Shown here: positions 15,360 to 26,021 of the stretch, piece by piece
Layout of the letters: each line of letters starts with the position of its first letter
Numbering within the stretch: the first letter of the stretch is position 1
Assembly: GCF_900110925.1 (NCBI RefSeq)
Contig: NZ_FOFP01000001.1
Span: forward strand, 310,001-374,000
Direction: 5' to 3'
Length of the DNA: 64,000 nt
DNA from: Pseudomonas cuatrocienegasensis
GTDB lineage: Bacteria; Pseudomonadota; Gammaproteobacteria; Pseudomonadales; Pseudomonadaceae
Position numbers and translations under genes: made by a program
Notes under the pieces: model-generated
What the model saw: the letters and a program-made list of their open reading frames with translations, nothing else
What the model was told of the DNA's origin: nothing
Databases searched by the model: none

Positions 15360-15625
15360 CCAACTGGAGAAGAGCCTTTTGTTTGACCAGACTGGCAGAA
15401 CGCCGTCATACCTGTACTAAACTCTGTCTGGCGGGCGCCTCACGGGGTTGAACTCGTGAGTGTCTAGCTCATGAATTGCCGATCCCTGCCGACACAGCGG
15501 TGTAGGCTTGGTACGGGCGTTGCCCTGTAACCGAACCACCTTCAAGACGCACGGGTAAAAATGCCCAAGCTGCGGCCTGTGCGGCGCGTTTTGAGGTTGT
15601 TGAACAAGAATGACTGGAGCTGTTT

Positions 15626-17578
15626 ATGTCGTCTGCTACCCGCCTGTTCACCGATCTTGCCGTGGGCAAGAAACTCCTGCTGGGTTTCGGCCTGGTGCTG
15701 TTGCTGACCGTCATGGTGACCGGCACCGGGTTCTTCTCGGTCAGCTCGGTACTTGAGCGGCATCAGCAGGTCAGCCAGTTCTCCGAGGTGGACGCGATGA
15801 TCCTGGAGGCCCGGCGCATGGAGCGTGACTTTGCGATCAGCGGCGATCCCGCCCGGGCCGAGCAAGTGCGCAAGGCCCTGAGCGATGTTCGCGCACTGCT
15901 GAACCAGCGCGCCGAAGGCGCTGCGAGTGAACAGCGTGCGCGCCTGCAGACCATGGAACAGGCGACTGCGGACTATCTGCAGCAGTTTGAAGCCTTCGTT
16001 GCCCAGCGCGACAAAGCGCGCGCCGCCCGGCAGCAAATGGACGAGGCTGCTACCGAGGCCCGCGAGCAGTTCGATATCGTCGAACTGGACATGTATGACG
16101 CCGTTCGCGAGTTGCGCCTGCAAGGCGACAAATTGCGTGGCAGTGACCCGCTGACCCTGGCCGAAACCGCATCAGGCCTGAGCAAGCGCATGCTCGACCT
16201 GCGCAGCAACGAGAGCCAGTACATCATCGACGGCTCCGCCGAAGCGCTGGAGAACTGGTCGCTGATCAGTGAGGAGCAGACTTCCATCGCCCGCAACCTG
16301 ACCATCTGGTTGGATGAGAGCCAGAAGGAGGCTATTGAAACCTCATTGGTCGCCCTCAAGCGTTACCAGGATGCTTTTGCCAACTACCAGCAGGTGCGCC
16401 AGCAGAACAGCGAAATCGAAACCGCAATGATCGACAAGGCGCGTGCCGTGCTGGCCTTGACCGACGAGGCGAAGGTTCAGCAGGAAGCGGTGATGAGTGC
16501 CGAGAGCCGCCAGGTGCTGCTGTTGCTTGGCCTGATGGGCGGTGCGGCGGTGCTGATCGGCATCTGTTCGGCGCTGCTGATTTCCCGCTCCATCGTCAGC
16601 CCGCTGCGTCTGGCGGTAAGTTTTGCCCAGCGCATTGCCGGCGGTGACCTGAGCCAGGACCTGGCGGTGCAACGCGCCGACGAGGTTGGCCAACTGATGG
16701 CTGCCATGCAGGCGATGACTGTCAGCCTGCGCAGCCTGGTCGGGCGCATTGGTGGCAGCGTCACGCAGATTGCCGCCGCTGCCGAGCAACTGTCGGCGAT
16801 TACCGCGCAAACCAGCGCGGGTGTGCAGACGCAAAAGCAGGAAACCGAACAGACCGCCACCGCGATGCACGAGATGGCCGCCACCGTGCAGGAGGTGGCG
16901 CAGAATGCCGAGCAGGCGTCTTTGGCCGCGCGTGATGCCGACAGCGAAGCACAGCAGGGCAACAGCGTGGTGCAGCAGGCCGTTGGCCAGATTGGCCAGT
17001 TGGCGGGCGAGGTTGAACAGTCGGCCGAGTCCATCGAAGCACTGAACCAGGAAAGTGGGCGCATCGGTAGTGTGCTGGAAGTGATCCGCAACGTCGCCGA
17101 GCAGACCAACCTGCTGGCACTCAACGCGGCAATCGAGGCAGCGCGTGCCGGTGAGCAAGGCCGTGGTTTCGCCGTGGTGGCGGACGAGGTGCGGGCACTG
17201 GCCAAGCGTGCCCAGGACTCCACCGAAGAGATCGAGCAACTGATTGCCAGCCTGCAGCGTATGGCCAAGGCTGCGGTGGAAAAGATGCAGAGCAGCCGTA
17301 GCATGACCCAGCGCACCGTCAGCCTGGCGGCCGAGGCGGGCGCCGCCCTGGGCCGCATCACCCTGGCAGTCAGCACCATCGAACAGATGAATCAGCAGAT
17401 CGCCGCCGCTGCCGAAGAGCAGAGCGCGGTGGCAGAGACCATCAGCGAGAGCGTGACGCGGGTACGTGACATTGGCGAGCAAAGCGCCAGTGCCAGTGAG
17501 CAAACTGCTGCCTCCAGCGCCGAACTGGCGCGCCTGGGTGTCGAGCTGCAGAACCTGGTGCGGCAATTCCGCACCTGA
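15626..17578 (+). CDS. Methyl-accepting chemotaxis protein with a long (HBM-like) periplasmic domain
   Basis: The 650-residue chemoreceptor has transmembrane segment 1 at about 17-37, an all-helical periplasmic domain of about 250 residues, transmembrane segment 2 near 296-318, a HAMP domain and a methyl-accepting signalling domain with the hairpin tip [22 protein letters not shown]. The sensor size and helical pattern fit the helical bimodular class, represented by McpS in P. putida, which binds TCA intermediates; the ligand here is not known. GGAG precedes the ATG. It is one of four chemoreceptor genes in the window. Confidence 0.9.
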   Translation: MSSATRLFTDLAVGKKLLLGFGLVLLLTVMVTGTGFFSVSSVLERHQQVSQFSEVDAMILEARRMERDFAISGDPARAEQVRKALSDVRALLNQRAEGAASEQRARLQTMEQATADYLQQFEAFVAQRDKARAARQQMDEAATEAREQFDIVELDMYDAVRELRLQGDKLRGSDPLTLAETASGLSKRMLDLRSNESQYIIDGSAEALENWSLISEEQTSIARNLTIWLDESQKEAIETSLVALKRYQDAFANYQQVRQQNSEIETAMIDKARAVLALTDEAKVQQEAVMSAESRQVLLLLGLMGGAAVLIGICSALLISRSIVSPLRLAVSFAQRIAGGDLSQDLAVQRADEVGQLMAAMQAMTVSLRSLVGRIGGSVTQIAAAAEQLSAITAQTSAGVQTQKQETEQTATAMHEMAATVQEVAQNAEQASLAARDADSEAQQGNSVVQQAVGQIGQLAGEVEQSAESIEALNQESGRIGSVLEVIRNVAEQTNLLALNAAIEAARAGEQGRGFAVVADEVRALAKRAQDSTEEIEQLIASLQRMAKAAVEKMQSSRSMTQRTVSLAAEAGAALGRITLAVSTIEQMNQQIAAAAEEQSAVAETISESVTRVRDIGEQSASASEQTAASSAELARLGVELQNLVRQFRT

Positions 17579-17590
17579 TGGGCTTGGCCT

Positions 17591-17629
17591 TGTTGCCGTT
17601 TCGGCGCGTCCGCGAACGAAACGGCAACA
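17591..17629. repeat. Hairpin repeat TGTTGCCGTTTCG / CGAAACGGCAACA
   Basis: A perfect 13-bp inverted repeat starts 12 bases after the chemoreceptor stop codon. A close relative with longer arms lies at 59077-59128 after another gene, so it is a family. It may cap transcripts. A shortened TAGGAGCGAA-type repeat follows at 17653-17695. Confidence 0.75.
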
Positions 17630-17808
17630 GACCCTAGGCAAAGTACGGCCCTGCAGGAGCGAAGGGGGCGCCTAGCCTTTATTCGCGATAATCGCAACAC
17701 CATCGCCCTCACCATGCACATCCATATGAATAGGGCGAATTCCGTAAGCCAGGCCAGCTTTTGCGCGGCAACCCGTAGTGCGACAAAGCGTCAACATACC
17801 CCAACGGA

Positions 17809-19416
17809 TCAGGTCTGGAACTGCAGCACCGCGCTCTGCATGCTGCGCGCCACGCGATCCAGGGTTTGCGCTGCGTCGGCTAGCTCGTTGACGGTGCGGC
17901 TATTCTGCTGCGACATCTGTGCGATATGTTCGACCTGCTGCGCCACTTCGCTACTGGCGCGGCTCTGCTCGCTGATGGTCTGCGATATCTCTTCCACCAC
18001 CTCGGCCGCGCGCTGTGCGCCGCCGCGAATTTCATTGATTGATTCCCCAGCCTGACGCGCCAGGGTCACGCCATCGCTTACCCGAGTGACCCCGGTTTGC
18101 ATGCTGTTGACCGCCTGTTCGGTGCTGGTGCGGATGCGTTCGATCATCCCGGTGATTTCCTGGGTCGACTGCGCGGTGCGCGCAGCCAGGTTGCGGACCT
18201 CGTCGGCCACCACGGCAAAACCACGGCCGGCCTCGCCAGCGCGCGCCGCCTCGATGGCGGCGTTGAGGGCGAGCAGATTGGTCTGTTCGGCGATGCTCTT
18301 GATCACCTGGATGATCGAGTGAATTTCCTCGGATGACTCGCCTAGCGCGGTGATGGTGGCGCTGGACTCGTTGACCGCTTCGGCAATCCGGCTCATGCCA
18401 TCGACGACGCCCATGATCACCTGGCCACCATTGCTGGCCAGGTGTTCGGAGTGCGAGGAAATCTGCTGGGCATTGCGCGCGTGGCCGGCAATCTGTCCGA
18501 TATTCCCTATCATCTGCTCCATGGCCGCAGCCATGCTGCTGGCGCTTTGCGACCCTTCCGTGGTGCTGCGCACGATGTTCTGCGAGGCGCCGCTGAGGCT
18601 CTGCGCGGTTTGCTGCAACTGTTCACCTTCCTGGCGAATGCTGTCGATCATCTTGCGCAGGTTGCCCTGCATGTCCGCCAGTGCCTGCTGCAGTTGCCCG
18701 GCCTCATCGTTGCTGTCGATGCTGATGGTGCTGCGCAGGTTGCCCTGGGCAATGTTACGCGCCACCCCGATAATCTTCTCCAGTGGCCGCAATACCGCTT
18801 TCATCAACTGGGTAGTGAGCAGGCAAAGCAAGCAGCAGACCAGCAGAATGCCGCCAATCAGTAACCAGGCGGCCTGTTCCACGGCGACCTCACCTTCGCT
18901 GCGGGTTTGCGCCGAGTGCGCCTCGATCAGGCCGCTGAGGGCTTCGTTCTTTTCTTCCAGATCACCGAAACTGGCATCGAAAGCGGCCATCTGCTGGCGT
19001 GCGGCCTGCGGGTCAGTCAGGGCCAGGTTGACGATGCCTTCGGCCTGCTGAATGTAACTGGCCAGGGCCGGTTGCGACTCGCTGATGGCTTCACGGATAT
19101 CAGCACTGAGCGGCAGCTTGGCGTTGTCATTCAGGGTGCGGGTAAACCATTCGCTGTGCGCGCGCAGGTCATCGCGTACCTGGGTCACCGCTGCGCTGTC
19201 AGCGGGGTCGATATAGAAGGCGGCGAGTACATCGGCGCGCAGGGCGTCGTGCATCATGTCGCCTTCGAGGTGGTTGCGCAGGGCGCTGACACTCAACTGG
19301 TTTTCGTTAAGGGCACCAGCCAGGCGAGTCTGCCCCCAGAACCCGATGCTGCCCAGTAGAGCGGCTGCCAGTACGCTGATCGCGCCACAGGCGATCATCT
19401 TCTGTCGAATGTTCAT
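17809..19416 (-). CDS. Methyl-accepting chemotaxis protein, short four-helix sensor
   Basis: The 535-residue receptor has an N-terminal transmembrane helix ([18 protein letters not shown]), a periplasmic helical domain of about 145 residues, transmembrane segment 2 ([19 protein letters not shown]), HAMP, and a signalling domain with [20 protein letters not shown]. The frame is open to 19464, but GGAG on the minus strand lies 7 bases before the ATG at 19416, which fixes the start at MNIRQKM. The ligand is unknown. The gene converges with the chemoreceptor at 15626-17578. Confidence 0.9.
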   Translation of the reverse strand: MNIRQKMIACGAISVLAAALLGSIGFWGQTRLAGALNENQLSVSALRNHLEGDMMHDALRADVLAAFYIDPADSAAVTQVRDDLRAHSEWFTRTLNDNAKLPLSADIREAISESQPALASYIQQAEGIVNLALTDPQAARQQMAAFDASFGDLEEKNEALSGLIEAHSAQTRSEGEVAVEQAAWLLIGGILLVCCLLCLLTTQLMKAVLRPLEKIIGVARNIAQGNLRSTISIDSNDEAGQLQQALADMQGNLRKMIDSIRQEGEQLQQTAQSLSGASQNIVRSTTEGSQSASSMAAAMEQMIGNIGQIAGHARNAQQISSHSEHLASNGGQVIMGVVDGMSRIAEAVNESSATITALGESSEEIHSIIQVIKSIAEQTNLLALNAAIEAARAGEAGRGFAVVADEVRNLAARTAQSTQEITGMIERIRTSTEQAVNSMQTGVTRVSDGVTLARQAGESINEIRGGAQRAAEVVEEISQTISEQSRASSEVAQQVEHIAQMSQQNSRTVNELADAAQTLDRVARSMQSAVLQFQT

Positions 19417-19493
19417 GGCCATACTCCAACGGGTAAAGGTTGGAGTTGAGCCTAGACCATGCACAGCGCCTCTGTGGGCGCCGCTGGATCCTG

Positions 19494-20558
19494 TTACTGC
19501 ACGCTGCCGCTGGCCAGCGGTGGTCGACTCAGCTCAGCGGCCCAACTGGCCAGCGGAATCGGCGTGTCCGGTTGCCAGATGCGTTGACCAAGCTGTTTCA
19601 GACGCGCCATGTCGCCGCGCTCCACAGGCCAGCGCTCGACCGGTGTCTGTAGCTGCCAGGCGCCGTCTTGCCAGTGGGCGAAGTCGAAGCGGAAGGGGTG
19701 AAAGCCGGTCATGCCCAGGCGGATATCGGTGACGATCAGGCGATCGTCGATGCGGTCGTAGCGCAACATGTCGTCGGTGAACCACTGCAGCCGTGCATGC
19801 ATCGGCGAGTCGGCCAGCGCTGCGGCCAGGGCTGTGCCGCGGGGCATGCTGGCGAGCTGCGGGGGCGCGTCATCGAACCAGCCGACCAGGGCCTCGTGAT
19901 ACTGCTCGCCATCCACAACGATCACCCGCCAGAGCAGGCTGTTGAACGGTGTCGGTGTGCTGAACAATGCCTCGGCCTGTATTCCTTGCTCGGCCAGTTG
20001 GGTCTGCACCCGCTGTTCGGCCATGCTCTTGCCGACCAGGGTGGTGCCCAGGTACAGGGTCGACAGCGCCAGGGCGATCACGGGCGCGCGCGGCGTTTTG
20101 CCGTGCAGGCCGAACAGTAACCCTGCAACCACGGCGACAATCAGCGGCACGCTGTACACCGGGTCGATGATGAAAATGCTCGACCAGGCCGTGGGTATGG
20201 GCATAAATGGCCAGAACAACTGGGTGCCATAACTGGTGAAAGCGTCGAGCAAGGGATGGGTAATCAGCACCAGCCACAAGGTCAGAAACAGGCGTTGTGA
20301 TGAATAACCGGGGTTGTGCCGCAAGCGTCGGGTCAGCCAGGTCAGCAGCAGTGCCAGGCCGCTGAGGACGAACAGCGAATGGCTGAAGCCTCGGTGGTAG
20401 GTCATGTCGGCAACGGCGTCGCCATAATCGATGACCACATCCAGGTCCGGCAGGGTGGCGAGCATGGCGCCATACAGCAGGGCCTTGCGGCCTTGCCAGC
20501 GGCCGAGCAGGGCACCTTGAATAGTGGCGCCGAGGACGGCCTGGGTAATCGAGTCCAT
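19494..20558 (-). CDS. YdjM-family membrane-bound metal-dependent hydrolase
   Basis: The N-terminal half has conserved acidic and histidine motifs of the YdjM/DUF457 family ([34 protein letters not shown]) placed between about four transmembrane segments; the C-terminal half is a soluble domain of about 180 residues. The family is annotated as a predicted zinc-dependent phospholipase-C-like hydrolase, and E. coli YdjM is SOS-regulated. Starting at ATG 20558 ([11 protein letters not shown]) gives 354 residues; the upstream ATG at 20576 adds six atypical residues. It lies between two chemoreceptor genes on the same strand with no evident functional link. Confidence 0.8.
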   Translation of the reverse strand: MDSITQAVLGATIQGALLGRWQGRKALLYGAMLATLPDLDVVIDYGDAVADMTYHRGFSHSLFVLSGLALLLTWLTRRLRHNPGYSSQRLFLTLWLVLITHPLLDAFTSYGTQLFWPFMPIPTAWSSIFIIDPVYSVPLIVAVVAGLLFGLHGKTPRAPVIALALSTLYLGTTLVGKSMAEQRVQTQLAEQGIQAEALFSTPTPFNSLLWRVIVVDGEQYHEALVGWFDDAPPQLASMPRGTALAAALADSPMHARLQWFTDDMLRYDRIDDRLIVTDIRLGMTGFHPFRFDFAHWQDGAWQLQTPVERWPVERGDMARLKQLGQRIWQPDTPIPLASWAAELSRPPLASGSVQ

Positions 20559-20669
20559 ATAACGTGAATCTCGCAAAGTCGGGCCGCTACGTTAGCCGAG
20601 CTGACAGGTGAATACCGAGAGAAAAGTTCAAGCAAAGGTTTCGGCTAGCAGGCCCCTACGGCAGACGAG

Positions 20670-20720
20670 GTAGGAGCGAATTTATTCGCGATAAAGGCTG
20701 GACGCTCCCTCCGTTTCTAC
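20670..20720. repeat. Extragenic palindromic repeat (TAGGAGCGAATTTATTCGCGA family)
   Basis: This copy reads GTAGGAGCGAATTTATTCGC, then ATAAAGGCTGG and a degenerate right end. It is the same unit as at 15184-15259 and lies in the gap between the YdjM-type and chemoreceptor genes. Confidence 0.7.
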
Positions 20721-20763
20721 CCATGCCTAATTCGAGGAGACTGCAACCCCGCCCGGCAGGCTG

Positions 20764-22401
20764 TTACAGCTTGAAGAAACTGACCTTATCGGTCAGGCGA
20801 TTGGCCAGGGTGGCCAGTTCGCGGCTGGAGGAGGCTACCTGTGCAGAGCCAGCTGAGGTTTCCAGGGTGGCGCTGTGGATGCGGTTGATGTTCTGGTTAA
20901 CCTCTTCGGCCACCGCGCTCTGTTCTTCCGAGGCGCTGGCGATTTGTGCGTTCATGTCCTTGATCGCGGTGACTTCGCTGCGGATCTTGTTCAACGCAGT
21001 TTCAGCCTGACCGGTTTGCTCGACTGTCTGTTGAGCCAGGTGGCGGCTGTTGCGCATCACCTCGGCGGCTTTACCAGCGCCGTCCTGCAGCTTGCCGATC
21101 ATGCCGCGAATCTCCCGAGTAGAATCCTGGGTACGGGTAGCCAGGGAACGTACCTCGTCGGCCACAACGGCAAAGCCACGGCCGTGTTCGCCGGCCCGTG
21201 CGGCCTCGATCGCCGCATTCAGGGCGAGCAGGTTGGTCTGCTCGGCGATGGAGGTAATGACTTCGATGATTTTCTCGATGCTCTCGCTGTCGGTGGACAC
21301 CTGCTGCACGCTTTCGGCGGCGCTCTCCAGGGTGCGCGCCAGGTTCTGAATGGCGCTGGCGGTGGCGCTGACCACCTGGTTGCCGGTGGCCACTTCGCTG
21401 TCGGCATTGCGCGTGGCCGAAGCAGCGCTGGCGGCGTAGTTGGCCACTTCATTAACGGTTGCCGCCATCTGGTTAATCGCGGTGGCCATTTGCTCGGCCT
21501 CGCTGGACTGGAGACGGATCTGCTGGTTGTTGCTGTCGGAGGTGGTCAACAACTGGTCTGAAGCCAGTGTCAGTTCACTGGCAGCACTACGCACCTGCGC
21601 GATGGTCTCGGCGAGGTGCTTGACCATGTTTTGCAGATCGCCCATGACACTGTTCGGGTATTGGGTCTGGATACTCTGGTTAAGCTCCCCCTTGGCCAAG
21701 CGCTGGATGACGTCGGCCACTCGATACGGTTCGGCACCGAGGGTGGATTTCAGCTTGTTGATGATGACCAGAGAGACGCCAATGCTCAGCAGCACTGCGG
21801 CTGCGCTGACCAGCAGGATCAGCAGACGGAAGCCACCTGCGGCTTCGCGCACCTCGCCAATATCCTTGCCAATGGTTTGTTCCTGGTGATCGATATAGGC
21901 ATTGATGCGCTTGAGCCATTCGGCATAGGCCGGCGACGCTTGATCCATCAGCAGGGTTTTAGCCGCGGCTGTATCACCTCGGCTACGCAGGCCGATCAGC
22001 TGTTCGGTCAAGGCCAATGTACTGCGCTCTATCGTCTGGATATCACTCAGCAGGCGTTGCTCGGTGTCCGTGGCTGGTTGTTCACGCAGCAGGCTGTTCA
22101 TGTCCTGGGCCGACGCTTGGTAGAAATCCTTGAGCCGCTGAATTTCTGCCAACTGGCGATTCAACGCGGCGTCGTTGTCCACCAGCACGGCATCGCGGAT
22201 GGCGATTGCACGGTCATGCACGCTGCCACGGAAGTTGATGGCATAGCGCTGTTTGAGTGAGGCCCCTTCACTGACGGCGGTGAGCGTCTCATCGATAAAG
22301 CTCACGCGCAGTACACCGATGAGGGCAATCAGGATCATCAGCGACAGGATCAGCCCAAATCCAAGGCCCAGGCGTTGTGCGATGCTTAATTGTGCTTGCA
22401 T
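20764..22401 (-). CDS. Methyl-accepting chemotaxis protein, 4HB type (paralogue A)
   Basis: The 545-residue chemoreceptor has transmembrane segment 1 ([18 protein letters not shown]), a four-helix-bundle periplasmic domain with the segment [16 protein letters not shown], transmembrane segment 2 near 190-210, a HAMP region, and a signalling domain with [18 protein letters not shown]. It ends KVSFFKL. The gene at 34142-35770 shares the same architecture, sensor motif and C-terminus, so the two are paralogues. GAGGAG lies before the ATG at 22401. The ligand is unknown. Confidence 0.92.
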   Translation of the reverse strand: MQAQLSIAQRLGLGFGLILSLMILIALIGVLRVSFIDETLTAVSEGASLKQRYAINFRGSVHDRAIAIRDAVLVDNDAALNRQLAEIQRLKDFYQASAQDMNSLLREQPATDTEQRLLSDIQTIERSTLALTEQLIGLRSRGDTAAAKTLLMDQASPAYAEWLKRINAYIDHQEQTIGKDIGEVREAAGGFRLLILLVSAAAVLLSIGVSLVIINKLKSTLGAEPYRVADVIQRLAKGELNQSIQTQYPNSVMGDLQNMVKHLAETIAQVRSAASELTLASDQLLTTSDSNNQQIRLQSSEAEQMATAINQMAATVNEVANYAASAASATRNADSEVATGNQVVSATASAIQNLARTLESAAESVQQVSTDSESIEKIIEVITSIAEQTNLLALNAAIEAARAGEHGRGFAVVADEVRSLATRTQDSTREIRGMIGKLQDGAGKAAEVMRNSRHLAQQTVEQTGQAETALNKIRSEVTAIKDMNAQIASASEEQSAVAEEVNQNINRIHSATLETSAGSAQVASSSRELATLANRLTDKVSFFKL

Positions 22402-22764
22402 GAAATCCGCTCCTCTGCCCTTGGGGGGCTGCGACTGCTTGCTGCGTGTGCAGGGGAGGCTCAGCAGGTGGTGAGTGCCCTCTTGTGCAAATCTTATACA
22501 GGTAATTTTTTTTGTACAATTTATTTAGGGTTTTTACCGGAGTAACCGATAGCCGGTAATGGGTGACATGTAAGTCCATGAAATGGCTGTAATGCCCGAA
22601 AATTCTGGGCTAAATGCGCTGCTCAGCAAGCGGGTGGTCGGTGCAGGAAAGCTGTGCATGATCTTTATATTTATACGAGAGTTGTACAGGTTTAGCGCAA
22701 GAGTCTGGAAAGGGTTATGCAGCGCCGAGGCCGCAGGCCGCGAAAAACGACCTGCGTTGACGGA
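22402..22764. other. AT-rich intergenic region with probable chemoreceptor promoter
   Basis: This stretch is visibly AT-richer than its surroundings. On the minus strand TTGTAC (plus 22516-22521) and TATAAG (plus 22495-22500) could be a promoter with a short 15-base spacer for the chemoreceptor gene. No gene is supported between the MocR stop (22765) and the chemoreceptor start. Confidence 0.35.
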
Positions 22765-24174
22765 TCAGAACGACGCGAGAATCCGCCCCAGCACCGCCAT
22801 CGCCTGTTCACTCTCGACGCCCCAGGGGTGGCCGTAGTTAAGCCGGGCGCAATTACCAAAGCGCCGGGTGGCGGAGAAGATCGGCCCCGGTGCCAGGCTG
22901 ATGCCCTGGGCCAGGGCGAGCTGAAACAGGCGCAGCGCATCGACCTGTTCGGGGAACTCGAACCAGAGAAAGTAGCCGCCACTGGGCCGCGTCACTTTGG
23001 TGCTCGTGGGAAAGTGCCGCGCCGCCGAGGCCAGCATTGACGCCTGCTGCGCCTCCAGGGCATGGCGCAGCTTGCGCAGGTGGCGGTCGTAACCGCCGTG
23101 TTGCAGGTAGTCGGCCAGGGCGGCCTGGGCCGGTACGGAGGGCGAAATGGTGGTCATCAGCTTGAGCCGGCTGATCTGCTCGGCATAGCGCCCGCCGGCC
23201 ACCCAGCCAACCCGATAACCCGGCGCCAGGCATTTGGAAAACGAGCCGCAATGCATCACCAGGCCCTCGCGGTCGAAGCTCTTGACCGGTTTGGGCGGCT
23301 GGCTGCCGAAATACAGCTCGGCGTAGACGTCATCCTCGATCAGTGGCACCTGATGGCGCTGCAGCAACTGATACAGCGCCTCTTTCTTGCTGTCGCTCAT
23401 GCTTGCGCCGAGCGGGTTCTGCAGGCTGCTCATAAACCAGCAGGCCTTGATCGGCAGGTCGGTCAGGCGCTCGCTGAGCACGTCCAGGTCGATGCCTTCA
23501 CGCGGGTTGACCGGTATCTCCACGGCCTTGAGCTTCAAGCGCTCCAGCACCTGCAACGTGGCGTAGAAGGCCGGCGCCTCGATGGCCACCAGGTCACCAG
23601 GCTGGGTCACCGTTTGCAGGCAGAGGTTGAGCGCTTCCATGGCGCCGCTGGTGATCACCAGTTCCTCCAGCGGCAGCATCACCCCGCTGACCATATAACG
23701 CAGAGCAATCTGCCGGCGCAGGTTGGGGTTGCCCTCGGTCATATCGGCGATCACCGCTTGCGCCGGCATATCGCGCACGCTCTGCGCCATGGAGCGGGCC
23801 AGACGCGGCAGGGGAAACAGCTGGGGGCTGGGGAAGGCTGAGCCGAACGGCACGGTGCCGGGGTCTTTCAGCGAAGCGAGCACCGAGAACACCAGCTCGC
23901 TGACATCCACCTCGGTGGTTTGCGTCGGCTGCTGGCTGGTTTCCGGTTCGGCCAGGGAGTGCCGCGCCAGCTCGCGAACGAAGTAGCCGGAGCGCGCGCG
24001 CGCCTGGATCAGGCCGCGATCTTCCAGCAGGTAGTACGCCTGAAACACCGTGGACGGGCTGACCCCATGAGTACGGCTGGCGTGACGCACCGACGGCACC
24101 TTCTCGCCGGGAGCGAGCACACCAGAGCGAATCAGCTCGGCAATCTGGTCGGCGAATTTCTCGTAGCGTTTCAT
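22765..24174 (-). CDS. MocR-type transcriptional regulator (GntR HTH plus aminotransferase domain)
   Basis: The N-terminal 70 residues form a GntR winged helix (YEKFADQIAELIRSG, VRHASRTHGVSPSTVFQAY). After a linker comes a fold-type I aminotransferase domain with SLQNPLGASMS, IEDDVYAELYFG and the pyridoxal-phosphate lysine in GSFSKCLAPGYRVGW. MocR proteins are PLP-dependent regulators of amine, amino-acid or vitamin B6 metabolism. The frame is open to 24231; ATG at 24174 (MKRYEKFADQ) gives 469 residues and the usual N-terminus. It is 62 bases from ccoG on the same strand. The target genes are not evident. Confidence 0.88.
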   Translation of the reverse strand: MKRYEKFADQIAELIRSGVLAPGEKVPSVRHASRTHGVSPSTVFQAYYLLEDRGLIQARARSGYFVRELARHSLAEPETSQQPTQTTEVDVSELVFSVLASLKDPGTVPFGSAFPSPQLFPLPRLARSMAQSVRDMPAQAVIADMTEGNPNLRRQIALRYMVSGVMLPLEELVITSGAMEALNLCLQTVTQPGDLVAIEAPAFYATLQVLERLKLKAVEIPVNPREGIDLDVLSERLTDLPIKACWFMSSLQNPLGASMSDSKKEALYQLLQRHQVPLIEDDVYAELYFGSQPPKPVKSFDREGLVMHCGSFSKCLAPGYRVGWVAGGRYAEQISRLKLMTTISPSVPAQAALADYLQHGGYDRHLRKLRHALEAQQASMLASAARHFPTSTKVTRPSGGYFLWFEFPEQVDALRLFQLALAQGISLAPGPIFSATRRFGNCARLNYGHPWGVESEQAMAVLGRILASF

Positions 24175-24236
24175 CGTATCCGTGACTGCGGCCAGGGGGA
24201 GGCCACAGTCTACTGGGAGTTGCCGAGCCATGTCTG

Positions 24237-25652
24237 TCAGCGCCAGCGCGGCGAGAGAAAGGTGCTCTGGGTCTGCGCCTGCTCGCTGGCATCGACCAGG
24301 TTATGGATCGCGAAGCGCACGGGCAGGGCGCTGGCTTCGAGCGTGTCGCTCTCCTGCACCACCGTCACCGGTACATCGAGAATCTCCCCGGGGTTCAGCT
24401 GCAACTGCTGCGGCGCGTCCAGGCGCAAGCCGGGGCTGTCGACCAGGGCCAGGCCATAGCGCTGTGGCTGTTGGGTCTTGTTGATCACCTTGAGCAGATA
24501 GGTATTTTCGATCTGCCCCAGCTGGTTCTCGCGGAACATGCTGCGGTCCTTGGCCGAGTCGATGGACAGCATCGAACGCTCATTCAAGGCCCAGGCAAAG
24601 GCGCCGAACATCAGCACCAGCGCGATGCCATAGCCGACCAGTCGGGGGCGTAGCCAGTGAGTCTTGCCGCCCTGCAGTTGCCGCTCCGAGTGGTAGCCGA
24701 CCAGGCCTCTGGCGTAGCCCATCTTGTCCATGATCGAGTCGCAGGCATCGATGCACGCGCCGCAACTGATGCAGTCGATCTGCAAACCATCACGGATGTC
24801 GATACCGGTCGGGCAGACCTGCACGCACATAGTGCAGTCGATGCAATCGCCGAGGCCTTCGGCCTTGTGGTCGCTGTCCTTCTTGCGCGGGCCACGGCTT
24901 TCGCCACGCTTGGCGTCGTAGGCCACCAGCAGGGTGTCATCGTCGAACATCGCACTCTGAAAGCGCGAGTAGGGGCACATATGCACGCAGACCTTCTCGC
25001 GCAGCCAGCCGGCGTTGAGGTAGGTGGCGGCCATAAAGAACAACACCCAGACCAGGGTGCCGGCCTCCAACTGCAGGTGCAGCAGGTCGCTGGCCAACTC
25101 GCGGATCGGCGTGAAGTAGCCAATAAAGGTCACCGCTGTAAGCAGGCTGACGCCCAGCCAGATTCCGTGCTTGGCACTGCGTCGCAGCAGCTTGTTCAGC
25201 GACCAGGGCGCGGCATCCAGCTTGATCCGCTGGTTGCGCTCACCCTCGGTGACCTTCTCGGCCCACATAAACACCCAGGTCCACACGCTCTGTGGGCAGG
25301 TGTAGCCGCACCACACCCGCCCGGCCACCACGGTGATGGTGAACAAGCCAAACGCCGCGATGATCAGCAGCGCCGAGAGCAGAATGAAATCCTGCGGCCA
25401 GAAGGTCGCGCCAAAGATGTAGTAACGGTGCTCGGACAAATTCCATAACACCGCCTGGCGACCACCCCAGTCCAGCCAGGCGGTGCCGAAGAAGATCAGA
25501 AACAGCAAGCCTGCGCCATACAGGCGCAGGTTACGAAAACGGCCGCTAAAACTGCGGGTATGAATCGGCCCGCCGGCTTGTGACGGGGTCAGGCGGATAG
25601 GCTGGCGCGGATCGATGGTCTCGATGATCTGCGCGGGAATTCGTTCGCTCAT
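24237..25652 (-). CDS. ccoG: CcoG/RdxA cytochrome oxidase assembly iron-sulfur protein
   Basis: The 471-residue membrane protein has about five transmembrane segments, two ferredoxin-type 4Fe-4S motifs (CIDCTMCVQVCP and CISCGACIDACD), the CGYTCPQSVW motif in an N-terminal membrane segment, and a C-terminal immunoglobulin-like domain (about 355-471). CcoG helps assemble cbb3-type cytochrome oxidase, probably as a cupric reductase supplying Cu(I) for CcoN. The ccoNOPQ and ccoIS genes that often sit next to it are absent here, and I saw no Anr box upstream. The gene lies upstream of the MocR gene on the same strand. Confidence 0.93.
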   Translation of the reverse strand: MSERIPAQIIETIDPRQPIRLTPSQAGGPIHTRSFSGRFRNLRLYGAGLLFLIFFGTAWLDWGGRQAVLWNLSEHRYYIFGATFWPQDFILLSALLIIAAFGLFTITVVAGRVWCGYTCPQSVWTWVFMWAEKVTEGERNQRIKLDAAPWSLNKLLRRSAKHGIWLGVSLLTAVTFIGYFTPIRELASDLLHLQLEAGTLVWVLFFMAATYLNAGWLREKVCVHMCPYSRFQSAMFDDDTLLVAYDAKRGESRGPRKKDSDHKAEGLGDCIDCTMCVQVCPTGIDIRDGLQIDCISCGACIDACDSIMDKMGYARGLVGYHSERQLQGGKTHWLRPRLVGYGIALVLMFGAFAWALNERSMLSIDSAKDRSMFRENQLGQIENTYLLKVINKTQQPQRYGLALVDSPGLRLDAPQQLQLNPGEILDVPVTVVQESDTLEASALPVRFAIHNLVDASEQAQTQSTFLSPRWR

Positions 25653-26021
25653 TACGGGCCTCGTCGGGCTTTATCAGGCGAGGTGAATGATGCGGGCAGG
25701 GCTGATCTGGTAACAGACTCAGGTTTTCCAATAAAAAGCGGATCAGATGGATGGGTAAAGGCAGAGAAGACAATCCACTGTCAGGATTTTCGTCACAGAA
25801 CAGGCGCTGGTTTAGGCGTGTGCACCGACTGAGTGGCGACGTGACTGATAGAGCGAGTAGGCTCAAGGCGCCAAGTCATTGTGGCTATGGCGAGCCCTCG
25901 CGGTGGTGTTAAATAGCCATACTGAATACGACTGCAGCACGGGGGCTTCCAGCAAACGGGTAGCTTTGCCATTCCCCCAATGCACGGCTGCTATTGCAAT
26001 GTCTCTATTTGCGCGAATCTT
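25653..26021. other. Intergenic region between ccoG and the GGDEF gene
   Basis: The 369 bases contain the divergent promoters of ccoG and the diguanylate cyclase gene. No gene, repeat or recognisable operator was found. Confidence 0.45.

Larger units (their letters stand above)
15172..15625. other. Gene-free stretch with two repeat elements
   Basis: The 454 bases contain the palindromic repeat at 15184-15259, a GGTGCGC/GCGCACC palindrome around 15263-15280, and a second repeat type at 15307-15359. The remaining 260 bases before the chemoreceptor gene hold no gene I can support. GCCGATCC at about 15478 loosely resembles a sigma-28 -10 element but lacks a good -35. Confidence 0.5.
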